From: Algimonas ampicilliniresistens
Lineage (GTDB): Bacteria > Pseudomonadota > Alphaproteobacteria > Caulobacterales > Maricaulaceae
Reading direction: 5' to 3'
NCBI RefSeq assembly: GCF_030159955.1
Contig: NZ_BSNK01000002.1
Span: 1,240,001-1,304,000 of the forward strand
Length of the DNA stretch: 64,000 nt
In this document: piece after piece, positions 52,750 to 60,213 of the stretch
Layout: every line of letters starts with the position of its first letter
Position numbering within the stretch: the first letter of the stretch is position 1
Notes under the pieces: generated by a model
Database searches by the model: none
The model's input: only the letters and a program-made list of their open reading frames with translations
Told to the model about the DNA's origin: nothing
Translations under genes and position numbers: made by a program

Positions 52750-53559
52750 ATGTCTCTGATTGATTTATCCGAGCGCCTGAAACCGTACCAATCGATCTAT
52801 AATTTCCGTGATTTTGGCGGTTATTCGGGTTTGAATGGGCGTCCGGTTCGTACTGGACTGCTATTCCGGTCTGCACATCTGAATAATCTCGGCCAAGAAG
52901 ACGTCTCAGACATCGATGCACTCCCGGTGGGCACGGTTGTCGACCTCCGCCATGCGCCCGAACGCGAACGCCAACCGTCAAAGTGGCCACCGCATTCAGA
53001 TCGGGCCGTCGTTCTGACTCAACCCATCAGCGGTGCTAGAGAGCGTGTCAAAGTCGCGCCGCATGAAGCCTTCCTCGAGACAGAGCTTTATGCCGCTGCA
53101 GATGCGCGCCGCTATATGTTAAATTCCTATCGAACACGGCCCCATGATGATGGATTCCGGGTGCTGTTTTCTGAGACTTTGAACCGCATGACGGCTGATC
53201 AACCCAGTGATGCGCCAGGGATTTTGGTTCACTGCGCAGCCGGTAAGGACCGAACCGGCACATTATGTGCGCTGATCCAAGGTCTCTTAGGCGTTTCTGA
53301 TAAGGATATTATGACCGACTATATGTTGACGGAAACCGCCGTCGACATTGAGGCGATCCTGAAACCAGCCGCCGCCATGTTCACCCAGCGTTATGGCCGT
53401 CCAATCAATGTGGATGCGCTTCGACCCATGTTCGGTGTCGAGCCGGGGTTTCTAGAAGCAAGTCTAGACGCGATGGGTGATATGGAGCGCTATGCGTCCG
53501 AAACGCTTGGATTGAGCGCCGATCGACTGGATCGGCTGCGCCAGCGTTATCTCGCCTAA
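52750..53559 (+). CDS. Protein-tyrosine/serine phosphatase (Y_phosphatase3 type)
   Basis: 269 residues, cytosolic. It begins with the family's NFRDFGGY segment (about 18-25), then LLFRSAHL and VVDLRHAPER. The P-loop VHCAAGKDRTGTL (Cys near residue 159) gives the CX5R nucleophile. The C-terminal helical part has IMTDYMLTE. Such enzymes remove phosphate from tyrosine, serine or phosphoinositides; the substrate is not predictable. It follows nrdB by 77 bp and faces the Tad cluster, from which it is only 7 bp away at its 3' end. Confidence 0.88.
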   Translation: MSLIDLSERLKPYQSIYNFRDFGGYSGLNGRPVRTGLLFRSAHLNNLGQEDVSDIDALPVGTVVDLRHAPERERQPSKWPPHSDRAVVLTQPISGARERVKVAPHEAFLETELYAAADARRYMLNSYRTRPHDDGFRVLFSETLNRMTADQPSDAPGILVHCAAGKDRTGTLCALIQGLLGVSDKDIMTDYMLTETAVDIEAILKPAAAMFTQRYGRPINVDALRPMFGVEPGFLEASLDAMGDMERYASETLGLSADRLDRLRQRYLA

Positions 53560-53566
53560 AACGCGT

Positions 53567-54259
53567 TTAGGATTCGCTGCAACTCACATTGTTGGCCGAC
53601 CCGGTACAGGTAATAACGGTGCCCGTTCCGGCGCCGACATCAATGGTGGCTGACTGACGCGGTTTGAGCATGAATGTTTCGCTGAGAGTCACAACGCTAG
53701 GCAGAAATTCTTTTTTATCACTACCGTCTATTGTGTTCTTTAAACCCATTGGGGAATATCGATAGGCAACACGGGCGATGACGATCCCAGAGTTTTCGTC
53801 GAGCATGCTGTTAGAAATGCCATCGGCATCAACATCCTTTAGCCAGCTACTACCACTGGAATTGTAGACAACCGAGCCTAAGCTTGTTGTCGTGCCGCCA
53901 GCATCCCGTTCGAAACTCTCAAGATGTAGCGTGTAGTTCGACGTGTTGCTGATGCCAGCAACACGAAGGACAGCAGAGACTATGTCAGCCGTGTCAGTTG
54001 TCTCCAGCTTGGATGTTTGGGTTGCTAAATCACCCGCGACACTGGCGGACTGCGAAATCTGTCGATCAATGCTGAGAACCAAGGCAAGCTCGGCCAAGCC
54101 GAGATAAACACCGAGGATGACTGGGGCGATGATCGCGAATTCTAGTGCGGCAATTCCGCGCTCATCGTCTGTGAAACTTACAGGTTTACCTAGGTTTTTA
54201 GAAGCACGGCAACGCTGCCTCAAAGAGGTTATGGGTCGTATGTTAGTGGCCATTGTCAT
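53567..54259 (-). CDS. TadE/TadG-type pseudopilin-like pilus protein
   Basis: About 230 residues from the ATG. The N-terminal DERGIAALEFAIIAPVILGVYLG is the TadE-like segment (prepilin-like Gly, then hydrophobic helix with the E at +5-like position), followed by a periplasmic domain with two cysteines close to the C-terminus (VITCTGSANNVSC). TadE/F/G proteins are minor pseudopilins of Flp pilus assembly. It starts 8 bp after the preceding TadE gene, so the two are cotranscribed. Confidence 0.85.
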   Translation of the reverse strand: MTMATNIRPITSLRQRCRASKNLGKPVSFTDDERGIAALEFAIIAPVILGVYLGLAELALVLSIDRQISQSASVAGDLATQTSKLETTDTADIVSAVLRVAGISNTSNYTLHLESFERDAGGTTTSLGSVVYNSSGSSWLKDVDADGISNSMLDENSGIVIARVAYRYSPMGLKNTIDGSDKKEFLPSVVTLSETFMLKPRQSATIDVGAGTGTVITCTGSANNVSCSES

Positions 54260-54267
54260 CACCCAGT

Positions 54268-54903
54268 CTAAGTGTCAGCAATGTCTTGTAGTTCGGCACT
54301 AATCGACGAATTGCAGGGCTCACCAGTTGGAAAAGGTTCGTTACGGAACGCTGTCGACGCCGTGATAACGCGTCGCCCACTGCCGGATAGATTTTCGAGC
54401 CGTGTCATCGCATTTGGCAAGATGAGAGGGTAATAAAAGGTTGCCCGTAACACGACCGGTTCGCCTGGTCCGGTGTTCGTATAGACACCCTCTTCAATCT
54501 CCTTGTCTTCATCATCAGGGTCGAGCCCACTATCGCCGGGGTCTACTAGTGTGACAGCCTGAAAATTTGACGCCGTAACGAGATCCACTCTTAGATTGGC
54601 GTTGCAGTTCATCATGTTCTTCATGCGGGCGCAGACCAGAGATTTGAATTCTGCAGCTTGGCCACAGCTCTGGAACGAGCCCACCCGAACCATACGGCCA
54701 GTGTCACTGATAGACTGCGTCAGGACGGACCCTGTGAAGAAGACCAGTGCCAGTTCAAGAATGCCGAAGATGATGGCGAGGAAAGGTAAGGACACAATCC
54801 CGAATTCGATGGCCGTCGCGCCTTGAGAGTCCTTGCGGTACCGCGCTTGCAGCGTGCGAGCACGTTTCCAATTTCTAGCAAAGAATCCGGTCCGGACAGT
54901 CAT
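54268..54903 (-). CDS. TadE-type pseudopilin-like pilus protein
   Basis: 211 residues. KDSQGATAIEFGIVSLPFLAIIFGILELALVFF gives a Flp/TadE-type N-terminal motif (G followed by ATAIEF, as in the pilins of this locus). A soluble domain with four cysteines follows (FQSCGQ, LVCARMKNMMNC, PCNSS). It is likely processed by the CpaA peptidase encoded nearby and helps pilus assembly. It is tandem with the second TadE/G gene; the CpaC-N-like gene lies 110 bp upstream on the same strand. Confidence 0.85.
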   Translation of the reverse strand: MTVRTGFFARNWKRARTLQARYRKDSQGATAIEFGIVSLPFLAIIFGILELALVFFTGSVLTQSISDTGRMVRVGSFQSCGQAAEFKSLVCARMKNMMNCNANLRVDLVTASNFQAVTLVDPGDSGLDPDDEDKEIEEGVYTNTGPGEPVVLRATFYYPLILPNAMTRLENLSGSGRRVITASTAFRNEPFPTGEPCNSSISAELQDIADT

Positions 54904-55013
54904 TGATCGTCTCCTGCGGCGTGCAGAGCTCTATCGTTGTCTCGCGCCGGGTTTGGTGACCAGTTTATAAGATGGCCGTTAAAGAAGGCGTGCAAGACAG
55001 GCTTAAAAGATGA

Positions 55014-55592
55014 TTAATAGGGTATATTGTTCGCTGGCTGTGACCCGGATAATGCTTGCGGGCCGCCGGCAATTTCGGTTGGGCTTAAACTGGAAGATGT
55101 CGCCGGACCTTGATCAAAGACGAAGGCTCCGGACACTGGCGCCGATTGTGTTTCTGAGTTCGCTCCAATGAATCCGGCCTCATCGCCTAAAACGGGTGAG
55201 GGTTGGCAGTAGGGTGAGCATGTATAAGTCTCGCGCGACTTGGCATTGAATAACCGAACCCCGTTAGTGGGTGTAACGGACGTCACTTGGACGTTGGCAT
55301 CCATCATTGTTTGACCGTCACGATCCATAATGACGAGATTGGTCTCCCCGAAACCGCGACCAACGACAAATATTGTCGTCGGGGAGTGGATTGTCACATC
55401 AGCAATGTCCGCGTTCCCGATGACAATAGAGCCAGCCTGTGCGGGTAGGCGTACAATCTGCGTTTTGTTGATATCAATGCGATAGATCGGTTCGCCCGCA
55501 GACGCGGGGCTGGCGAGGGCCATGATCGAGAACAGGCTAGCGGTGATCGCAGCCCGGGTGGCGAATGTGCCTATTTTGGTCAGTCGGTGCAT
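55014..55592 (-). CDS. Stand-alone CpaC N-terminal-domain-like secreted protein
   Basis: 192 residues. The signal peptide ends near ASAG (about 32). Then follows a compact domain (about 34-105) with VRLPAQAGSIVIGNADIADVT and IFVVGRGFGETNLVIMDRDG. This is the same domain that precedes the secretin in CpaC (compare VIDLPANVMDVIVSNPAIV at 58.3 kb). The secretin itself is missing. A CSPYC pair and a low-complexity Ser/Pro tail complete it. Such proteins occur in Caulobacter-type Tad loci and may bind the secretin ring. It is divergent from the pilin genes. Confidence 0.8.
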   Translation of the reverse strand: MHRLTKIGTFATRAAITASLFSIMALASPASAGEPIYRIDINKTQIVRLPAQAGSIVIGNADIADVTIHSPTTIFVVGRGFGETNLVIMDRDGQTMMDANVQVTSVTPTNGVRLFNAKSRETYTCSPYCQPSPVLGDEAGFIGANSETQSAPVSGAFVFDQGPATSSSLSPTEIAGGPQALSGSQPANNIPY

Positions 55593-55855
55593 GGCCCGTC
55601 TCCGTCAATTCCCGCTCGGTCTATCGTGGCAGGGTTGATGAAGTCTTTATATGGCGTCGGCGGTCGCGATCTGCCTTTATATATGCGGGAGACAATCTGC
55701 ATTCTCGGGAGTTCGCGAGAAAAAGACGAATTTACTCCGCGTTCACCGTGTCTCCCAACGCCATGTTAAACTGGGTTCCCTAAAAGCCTCCTCGTCAGGG
55801 ATGATCCTGCCAAACGGGATGTCCCGAATTAAACTAGCATACGTGGGAGCAAATT
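55593..55855. promoter_or_regulatory. Divergent promoter region upstream of the first Flp pilin gene
   Basis: The 263-bp gap has no gene. Two TTAAACT elements (55766-55772 and 55829-55835) lie 63 bp apart. TTAA is the half-site of the cell-cycle regulator CtrA, which controls pilA in Caulobacter, but neither copy has the full TTAA-N7-TTAA form. The second copy ends 20 bp before the pilin ATG. Confidence 0.3.
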
Positions 55856-56068
55856 ATGCAAAACCTTATCAAGAACTTCGTCAATGACGAATCTGGTGCA
55901 ACAGCTATCGAATACGGCCTTATCGCCGCTCTGATCGCTGTCGCTATGATCGCCGGCGCTACATCGCTGGGTGGTTCTATCTCAGATAAAATGGCTGACG
56001 TTGGCGCCACTCTGGATGGCGTTGCTGAAGCAGCACCTGCCGCCGCAGCAGGCGGTGGTGGCGACTGA
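55856..56068 (+). CDS. flp: Flp/Fap-type major pilin, first copy
   Basis: 70 residues. Class IVb prepilin with a short leader NFVNDESG, then ATAIEYGLIAALIAVAM (cleavage after Gly, with the Glu5-Tyr6 pair that CpaA-type peptidases need), a hydrophobic helix, and a short tail ending AAAGGGGD. It polymerises into the Tad adhesion pilus. GGGAG precedes the ATG. A terminator directly after it (56116-56151) suggests a separate, abundant transcript. Confidence 0.95.
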   Translation: MQNLIKNFVNDESGATAIEYGLIAALIAVAMIAGATSLGGSISDKMADVGATLDGVAEAAPAAAAGGGGD

Positions 56069-56115
56069 TTGGTCGCGACGGGCTGGGCTTAGACGCCCGC
56101 CCGTCACCTAATCGG

Positions 56116-56151
56116 GGCGCCTCCGGTTTCGACTGGTGGCGCCTTTTTTTT
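56116..56151 (+). terminator. Terminator between the two Flp pilin genes
   Basis: GGCGCC arms (56116-56121 / 56138-56143), extended by imperfect pairs, and eight T. Read-through would supply the second pilin and the cpa genes at lower level. Confidence 0.9.
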
Positions 56152-56190
56152 GATCGATTTTCGATCACCAATCATATTGTGGGAAGACAA

Positions 56191-56400
56191 ATGACCCTTT
56201 TTAAACAATTCCTTGAAGACGAGTCCGGTGCAACTGCCATAGAGTACGGTCTCATCGCCGCATTGATCGCCGTCGCGATGATCGCTGGCGCGACATCGCT
56301 GGGAGGTTCTATCTCAGACAAGATGGATGATGTTGGAGCGACTATGGACGGCGTAGCCGATGCTAACCCGGGTGCCGCAGCAGGCGGTGGTGGCGACTGA
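56191..56400 (+). CDS. flp: Flp/Fap-type pilin, second copy
   Basis: 69 residues from the ATG with GGGAAG upstream (a GTG lies four codons earlier). The core SGATAIEYGLIAALIAVA and the next 20 residues are identical to the first pilin. The two differ mainly in the leader and around residues 44-60. At the DNA level most third positions differ in the core, while the last 28 bases including the stop are identical. It may be a second structural or minor pilin. Followed by its own terminator. Confidence 0.93.
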   Translation: MTLFKQFLEDESGATAIEYGLIAALIAVAMIAGATSLGGSISDKMDDVGATMDGVADANPGAAAGGGGD

Positions 56401-56430
56401 TCGTCCATAGCCAAAACACATAAATGTCTG

Positions 56431-56458
56431 ACGGCCAACCTTATGGGTTGGCCGTTTT
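56431..56458 (+). terminator. Terminator after the second Flp pilin gene
   Basis: Perfect 10-bp stem (56431-56440 / 56446-56455), TTATG loop and a short T-run, 30 bp after the stop. Confidence 0.85.
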
Positions 56459-56565
56459 GCTATGGCGCACTCCATAATTTTAAGCTCCGCCATCATGGCT
56501 AGCGAAAGAGAATGTTAGGATGCGTCTGGCATAGGCTCCTCCAACCAAGGAGCAGAGTTTAAATC

Positions 56566-57069
56566 ATGTTTATCACCTTGTTCGTTTTGATCGTCTTCGC
56601 CGTGCCACTGTTGATCGCGGCCTATACTGATTTCTCGACGATGAAGATTCCAAACAAGGTCAGCCTTGCAATGGCGGCTGGTTTTTTCCTCACATTACCT
56701 CTGCATTGGCAGGGTCTGCCCGTTCTTGGAGATCACCTGTTGGTCGGGGCGTTTTTCCTTGTGGCCGGCTTCGCGATGTTTGCGTTTGGCTGGTTAGGCG
56801 GGGGTGATGCGAAGCTGATGGCCGCGATAGGGTTATGGCTAGGTTGGCCCGACATGCTGCCCTTTATTCTCTATACGACCTTATTCGGTGCGGCGTTGGG
56901 CGTTTTCTTAATGCTCGGGAGCCAATTCATGCCTATTCGGTTGCGCACGAGCTCGGTCGGTATGCGCCTTTTTCAAGGCGGCTCCGACATGCCTTACGGT
57001 CTGGCCTTGGCCGCTGGGGCGCTTTTCATCTGGCCAAGCAGCCAGATTAATGCAGCTTTGATTGGGTAG
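56566..57069 (+). CDS. cpaA: Prepilin peptidase CpaA/TadV
   Basis: Aspartyl protease of the inner membrane that removes Flp prepilin leaders. 167 residues and about five helices. The two catalytic aspartates are in AAYTDFSTMKIPN (residue 22) and GWLGGGDAKLM (near residue 70), the GxGD-type motif of type IV prepilin peptidases. It lacks the methyltransferase domain, as usual for TadV. It comes after both pilin terminators, so it probably has its own promoter in the 165-bp gap upstream. Confidence 0.93.
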   Translation: MFITLFVLIVFAVPLLIAAYTDFSTMKIPNKVSLAMAAGFFLTLPLHWQGLPVLGDHLLVGAFFLVAGFAMFAFGWLGGGDAKLMAAIGLWLGWPDMLPFILYTTLFGAALGVFLMLGSQFMPIRLRTSSVGMRLFQGGSDMPYGLALAAGALFIWPSSQINAALIG

Positions 57070-57187
57070 CCAACGACCACGGTCTAAAGCGGCTGAGAAA
57101 AGCCGCGCTCAAAGCTTTATGTTAACCATGCCTTAGCGGGTGTTTGTCTACTCCTTAGTTCGGAACCTTCCATTTGGAGCGGATGAC

Positions 57188-58027
57188 GTGGACAAGAAAC
57201 GGCTTATACTGATTGCCGCGTTGGTCATTCTTATGGCCATCGTCTTCAATACGTTGCGCACGATGAATGCGACGACCGAGCCAATCGCGGCCCAAGTTCG
57301 CACTGTTGTTGAGCCGATTGATTACACTCAGGTTTTGAGCGTGACTGAGCCAATGGATATGGGCGACCGGATTGAAGACGGCGATCTGACGTGGATTGAT
57401 TGGCCGACAGATGCGCTGACCCCTGCTCTAATTGTTGAAGATGCTGACGCTGAGCAGCCCGTGATGGAATCGCTCTTTGGCGCTTTGGTTCGGGAACCGC
57501 TGACACCTGGCGATCCGCTCGTCATGTCGCGATTTATACAAGCGGGGGACGCCGGTATCATGGCAGCATTACTCAACCCCGGCATGCGAGCAGTCACTGT
57601 TCGTATCAGCGTCGACACGGCCGCAGGCGGCTTTATCCAGCCCGGCGATAAGGTCGATGTCATCTTGCAGGAAACGCTACAGCCGGACACCAGCCTTGGT
57701 GGGCCTACACAGCCACAAATCGTTGCGTCGACTATTTTTGAGAATGTCACGGTCCTCGCAATCGACCAGTCATTTCGAAATAATCCGGATGGTGGAGCTG
57801 CTATTCCAGGATCCACTGCAACGTTGGAATTATCGCCGCAAGACTCCGAGCGCATCACTGTCGCTCAGGTCCGTGGTGATCTGTCGCTCGTCTTGCGGGG
57901 CTTTTCGGGTTCTAGCGCGCGGGCTCGCAGTCACGCCAGCCAGCCGCTTGATGCCGAAAAGACAATACCGCCCATGACAATATACCGCGCTGGCGACGCG
58001 CAAACTGTCGCAGTGCGAGGCCAGTAG
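57188..58027 (+). CDS. cpaB: Flp pilus assembly protein CpaB
   Basis: 279 residues from a GTG with GGAGCGG upstream; the frame opens at 57140 without support. An N-terminal membrane anchor (about 5-22) is followed by an SAF/RcpC-like domain, seen as VTEPMDMGDRIEDGDLTWIDW and EPLTPGDPLVMSRF, then the beta-rich part with GFIQPGDKVDVILQ. CpaB/RcpC is periplasmic and thought to gate or stabilise the secretin. cpaC follows 2 bp later. Confidence 0.93.
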   Translation: MDKKRLILIAALVILMAIVFNTLRTMNATTEPIAAQVRTVVEPIDYTQVLSVTEPMDMGDRIEDGDLTWIDWPTDALTPALIVEDADAEQPVMESLFGALVREPLTPGDPLVMSRFIQAGDAGIMAALLNPGMRAVTVRISVDTAAGGFIQPGDKVDVILQETLQPDTSLGGPTQPQIVASTIFENVTVLAIDQSFRNNPDGGAAIPGSTATLELSPQDSERITVAQVRGDLSLVLRGFSGSSARARSHASQPLDAEKTIPPMTIYRAGDAQTVAVRGQ

Positions 58028-58029
58028 AG

Positions 58030-59511
58030 ATGATGTTCGCCAAGACCCGGAAAAAACCGCGCTTTGCTTTGCTCAGCAGCGTACTGCCCGCTCTCGCTCT
58101 GTCGACAGCAATGACAATTCCTGCGCAAGCCGGAGAGCGTAATTATACAACTTTGGCCTCTATTCAGACGACGACCCAGACGGACGGGGTTCGAATCCAA
58201 TTGCCTGGAGAAGGCCTGAACCGGTCGATTGTCCTGCCTTATTCAAAGTCGACTGTCATCGACCTGCCAGCCAATGTGATGGATGTAATCGTGTCCAATC
58301 CTGCGATTGTGGAGGCCATTACCCACACATCACGCCGGACTGTGCTGATTGGCAAGGAGGCGGGGCAGACCAATGTCCGTTTTTACGGCCATGATGGCAA
58401 GGAATTGCTCAATATTGATATTCGGGTCGAGCGCGACATTAATGGCCTGACCGATTTGGTGCGTAAACATGCGCCGTCGGCTCAGATCGAAGTCCAGTCG
58501 ATCAACAACAATATCATGCTGACCGGTACAGTCCCGAACGCTGAAACGGCTCTAAAAGTCGAGCGCATTGCAGAAATGTGGCAGGGGACAGCATCAGGCG
58601 CCGGCGAAATCGTCAATCTCCTCTCTGTTGAGGGCAAAGATCAGGTGATGCTCAAGGTCCGCATCGTCGAATTACAACGCTCTGTCGTTAAACAGATGGG
58701 CTTTAACCTCTCGGCCGTCGCGCAATTGGGCGATTCGACCGTCTCACTGATCAATAATGTCGGTGTGAGCAGCGGGGCTGGTTTCACGGGTAGTTTCGAC
58801 TTTGCCAATGGAACAGGCGGCGATCTGCGTTCTCTCGGCGGCGCAATCACCGCGCTAGAACGGGTTGGTCTGGTTCGGACTTTGGCGGAACCTACTCTGG
58901 TCGCGATATCTGGCGAGACGGCGACGTTTTTGGCGGGCGGTGAATTTCCTGTTCTGGGCGGTGTCTTCACAGATCAAAATGGTCAACTGCAGCGATCTTT
59001 TGAATTCAAATCGTTCGGTGTCTCGCTGGGCTTCACGCCTGTGGTCCTGTCTGAAGGTCTGATTTCACTGAATATCTCGACCGAAGTGTCAGAGCCGACA
59101 ACAGAAAATTCGTTTGAGACGGGCGGAGAAGGTGGTGACATTCTGGGTTTGCGGGTCCGCCGCGCCGAAACAGTGGTGGAGCTCCCAGCGGGCGGCAGTC
59201 TTGTCATTGCAGGGATGATCCGTGAGGAAGCCCGCAACGCCTTTGATGGTGTGCCCGGCGCAAAAGATATTCCAGGCATAGGCGCCTTATTCCGCAATCG
59301 CGACAGCCAGAGTGTACAGACCGAATTAGTTGTGATCGTGACGCCTTATCTGGTGGATCCGACACATCCCGATAAACTTCAGACCCCGCTTGAAGGGTTC
59401 AAACCAGCGAATGAGCGTGATCGTGTTCTGCTCGGTCGTTTGAATACGATCTACGGGGACAAGGCGACATCCGAGACCCTGCCGGGTCCGTTCGGACATG
59501 TGGTCGATTAG
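58030..59511 (+). CDS. cpaC: Flp pilus secretin CpaC/RcpA
   Basis: Outer-membrane channel for the pilus. 493 residues. The signal peptide ends near AQAG (about 37). An N-terminal pilus-assembly domain (about 60-135) and a BON-like segment (NGLTDLVRKHAPSAQIEV) come before the secretin core, with LKVRIVELQRSVVKQMG, the ETATFLAGGEFP gate region and VVELPAGGSLVIAGMI. It ends VVIVTPYLVDP, as secretins do. Two adjacent ATG codons could start it. Confidence 0.95.
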   Translation: MMFAKTRKKPRFALLSSVLPALALSTAMTIPAQAGERNYTTLASIQTTTQTDGVRIQLPGEGLNRSIVLPYSKSTVIDLPANVMDVIVSNPAIVEAITHTSRRTVLIGKEAGQTNVRFYGHDGKELLNIDIRVERDINGLTDLVRKHAPSAQIEVQSINNNIMLTGTVPNAETALKVERIAEMWQGTASGAGEIVNLLSVEGKDQVMLKVRIVELQRSVVKQMGFNLSAVAQLGDSTVSLINNVGVSSGAGFTGSFDFANGTGGDLRSLGGAITALERVGLVRTLAEPTLVAISGETATFLAGGEFPVLGGVFTDQNGQLQRSFEFKSFGVSLGFTPVVLSEGLISLNISTEVSEPTTENSFETGGEGGDILGLRVRRAETVVELPAGGSLVIAGMIREEARNAFDGVPGAKDIPGIGALFRNRDSQSVQTELVVIVTPYLVDPTHPDKLQTPLEGFKPANERDRVLLGRLNTIYGDKATSETLPGPFGHVVD

Positions 59512-59521
59512 GGGCAGATTG

Positions 59522-60202
59522 ATGACAGGATTCTACAAAGCATCGGCAATAGGTCTGGCCTTCATCGCACCAGCGCTTCTGAGTGGTTGCATACAAGGCG
59601 GAACATTACCGGTGCCGACACACAGGCTACATCCTGTGAAAGTTGCGGAGTCGGTCGAACGTCTCGAGCTGTACGCCAGACCGGACGGACTCGAGCTCTC
59701 AGCTCGCGACGAATATGCTGTGTCTAACTTCCTGCAAGCCTATGCAGCGGAAGGTTCAGGCCCAATCTTCATTAATCGCCCTGCAGCGGCTTTGACCGGG
59801 CAAGGCGTCGCGCAGACAGATGCGCTTTTAAATCGACTGATGGGGCAGAATGGGATCGCGTCTGGCACCGCCCAATCAGGCACTTATCATACCCGCCCTG
59901 GCGATCCGGCTCCGGTCGTGATTTCTTACCGAACGTTGCGAGCGATTTCGCAAGATTGTTCGAGCTTAGGCGACCTGACGGTCACGCACCGCAATACGGT
60001 CACCCCAGAATTCGGCTGTTTTGCCTCCGCAAACCTTGCCGCCATGATTTCTGATCCGCGCCAACTGATCGAACCCTATGCGACACAGGCCCCGAATGCC
60101 CAGCGTCGTCAGGTTGTCTATGATCGCTACATTGAAGGCGTATCGACGGCATCAGAGCGCCCAGCGGGTCAGGCCCAAAGTTCACAAGAAGCAGGCGGCT
60201 AG
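59522..60202 (+). CDS. cpaD: Pilus assembly lipoprotein CpaD
   Basis: 226 residues from the ATG 10 bp after cpaC; the frame opens inside cpaC at 59498. The lipoprotein signal has ALLSGC as lipobox. The mature protein has VERLELYARPDGLELSARDEYAVSNFLQAYA and a CFASANLAAMISDPRQLIEP segment, the signature of CpaD (ancestor of RcpB-like proteins). It is probably needed for secretin assembly. A Gln/Ser-rich tail follows. Confidence 0.92.
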   Translation: MTGFYKASAIGLAFIAPALLSGCIQGGTLPVPTHRLHPVKVAESVERLELYARPDGLELSARDEYAVSNFLQAYAAEGSGPIFINRPAAALTGQGVAQTDALLNRLMGQNGIASGTAQSGTYHTRPGDPAPVVISYRTLRAISQDCSSLGDLTVTHRNTVTPEFGCFASANLAAMISDPRQLIEPYATQAPNAQRRQVVYDRYIEGVSTASERPAGQAQSSQEAGG

Positions 60203-60213
60203 GCGGGCACGAT

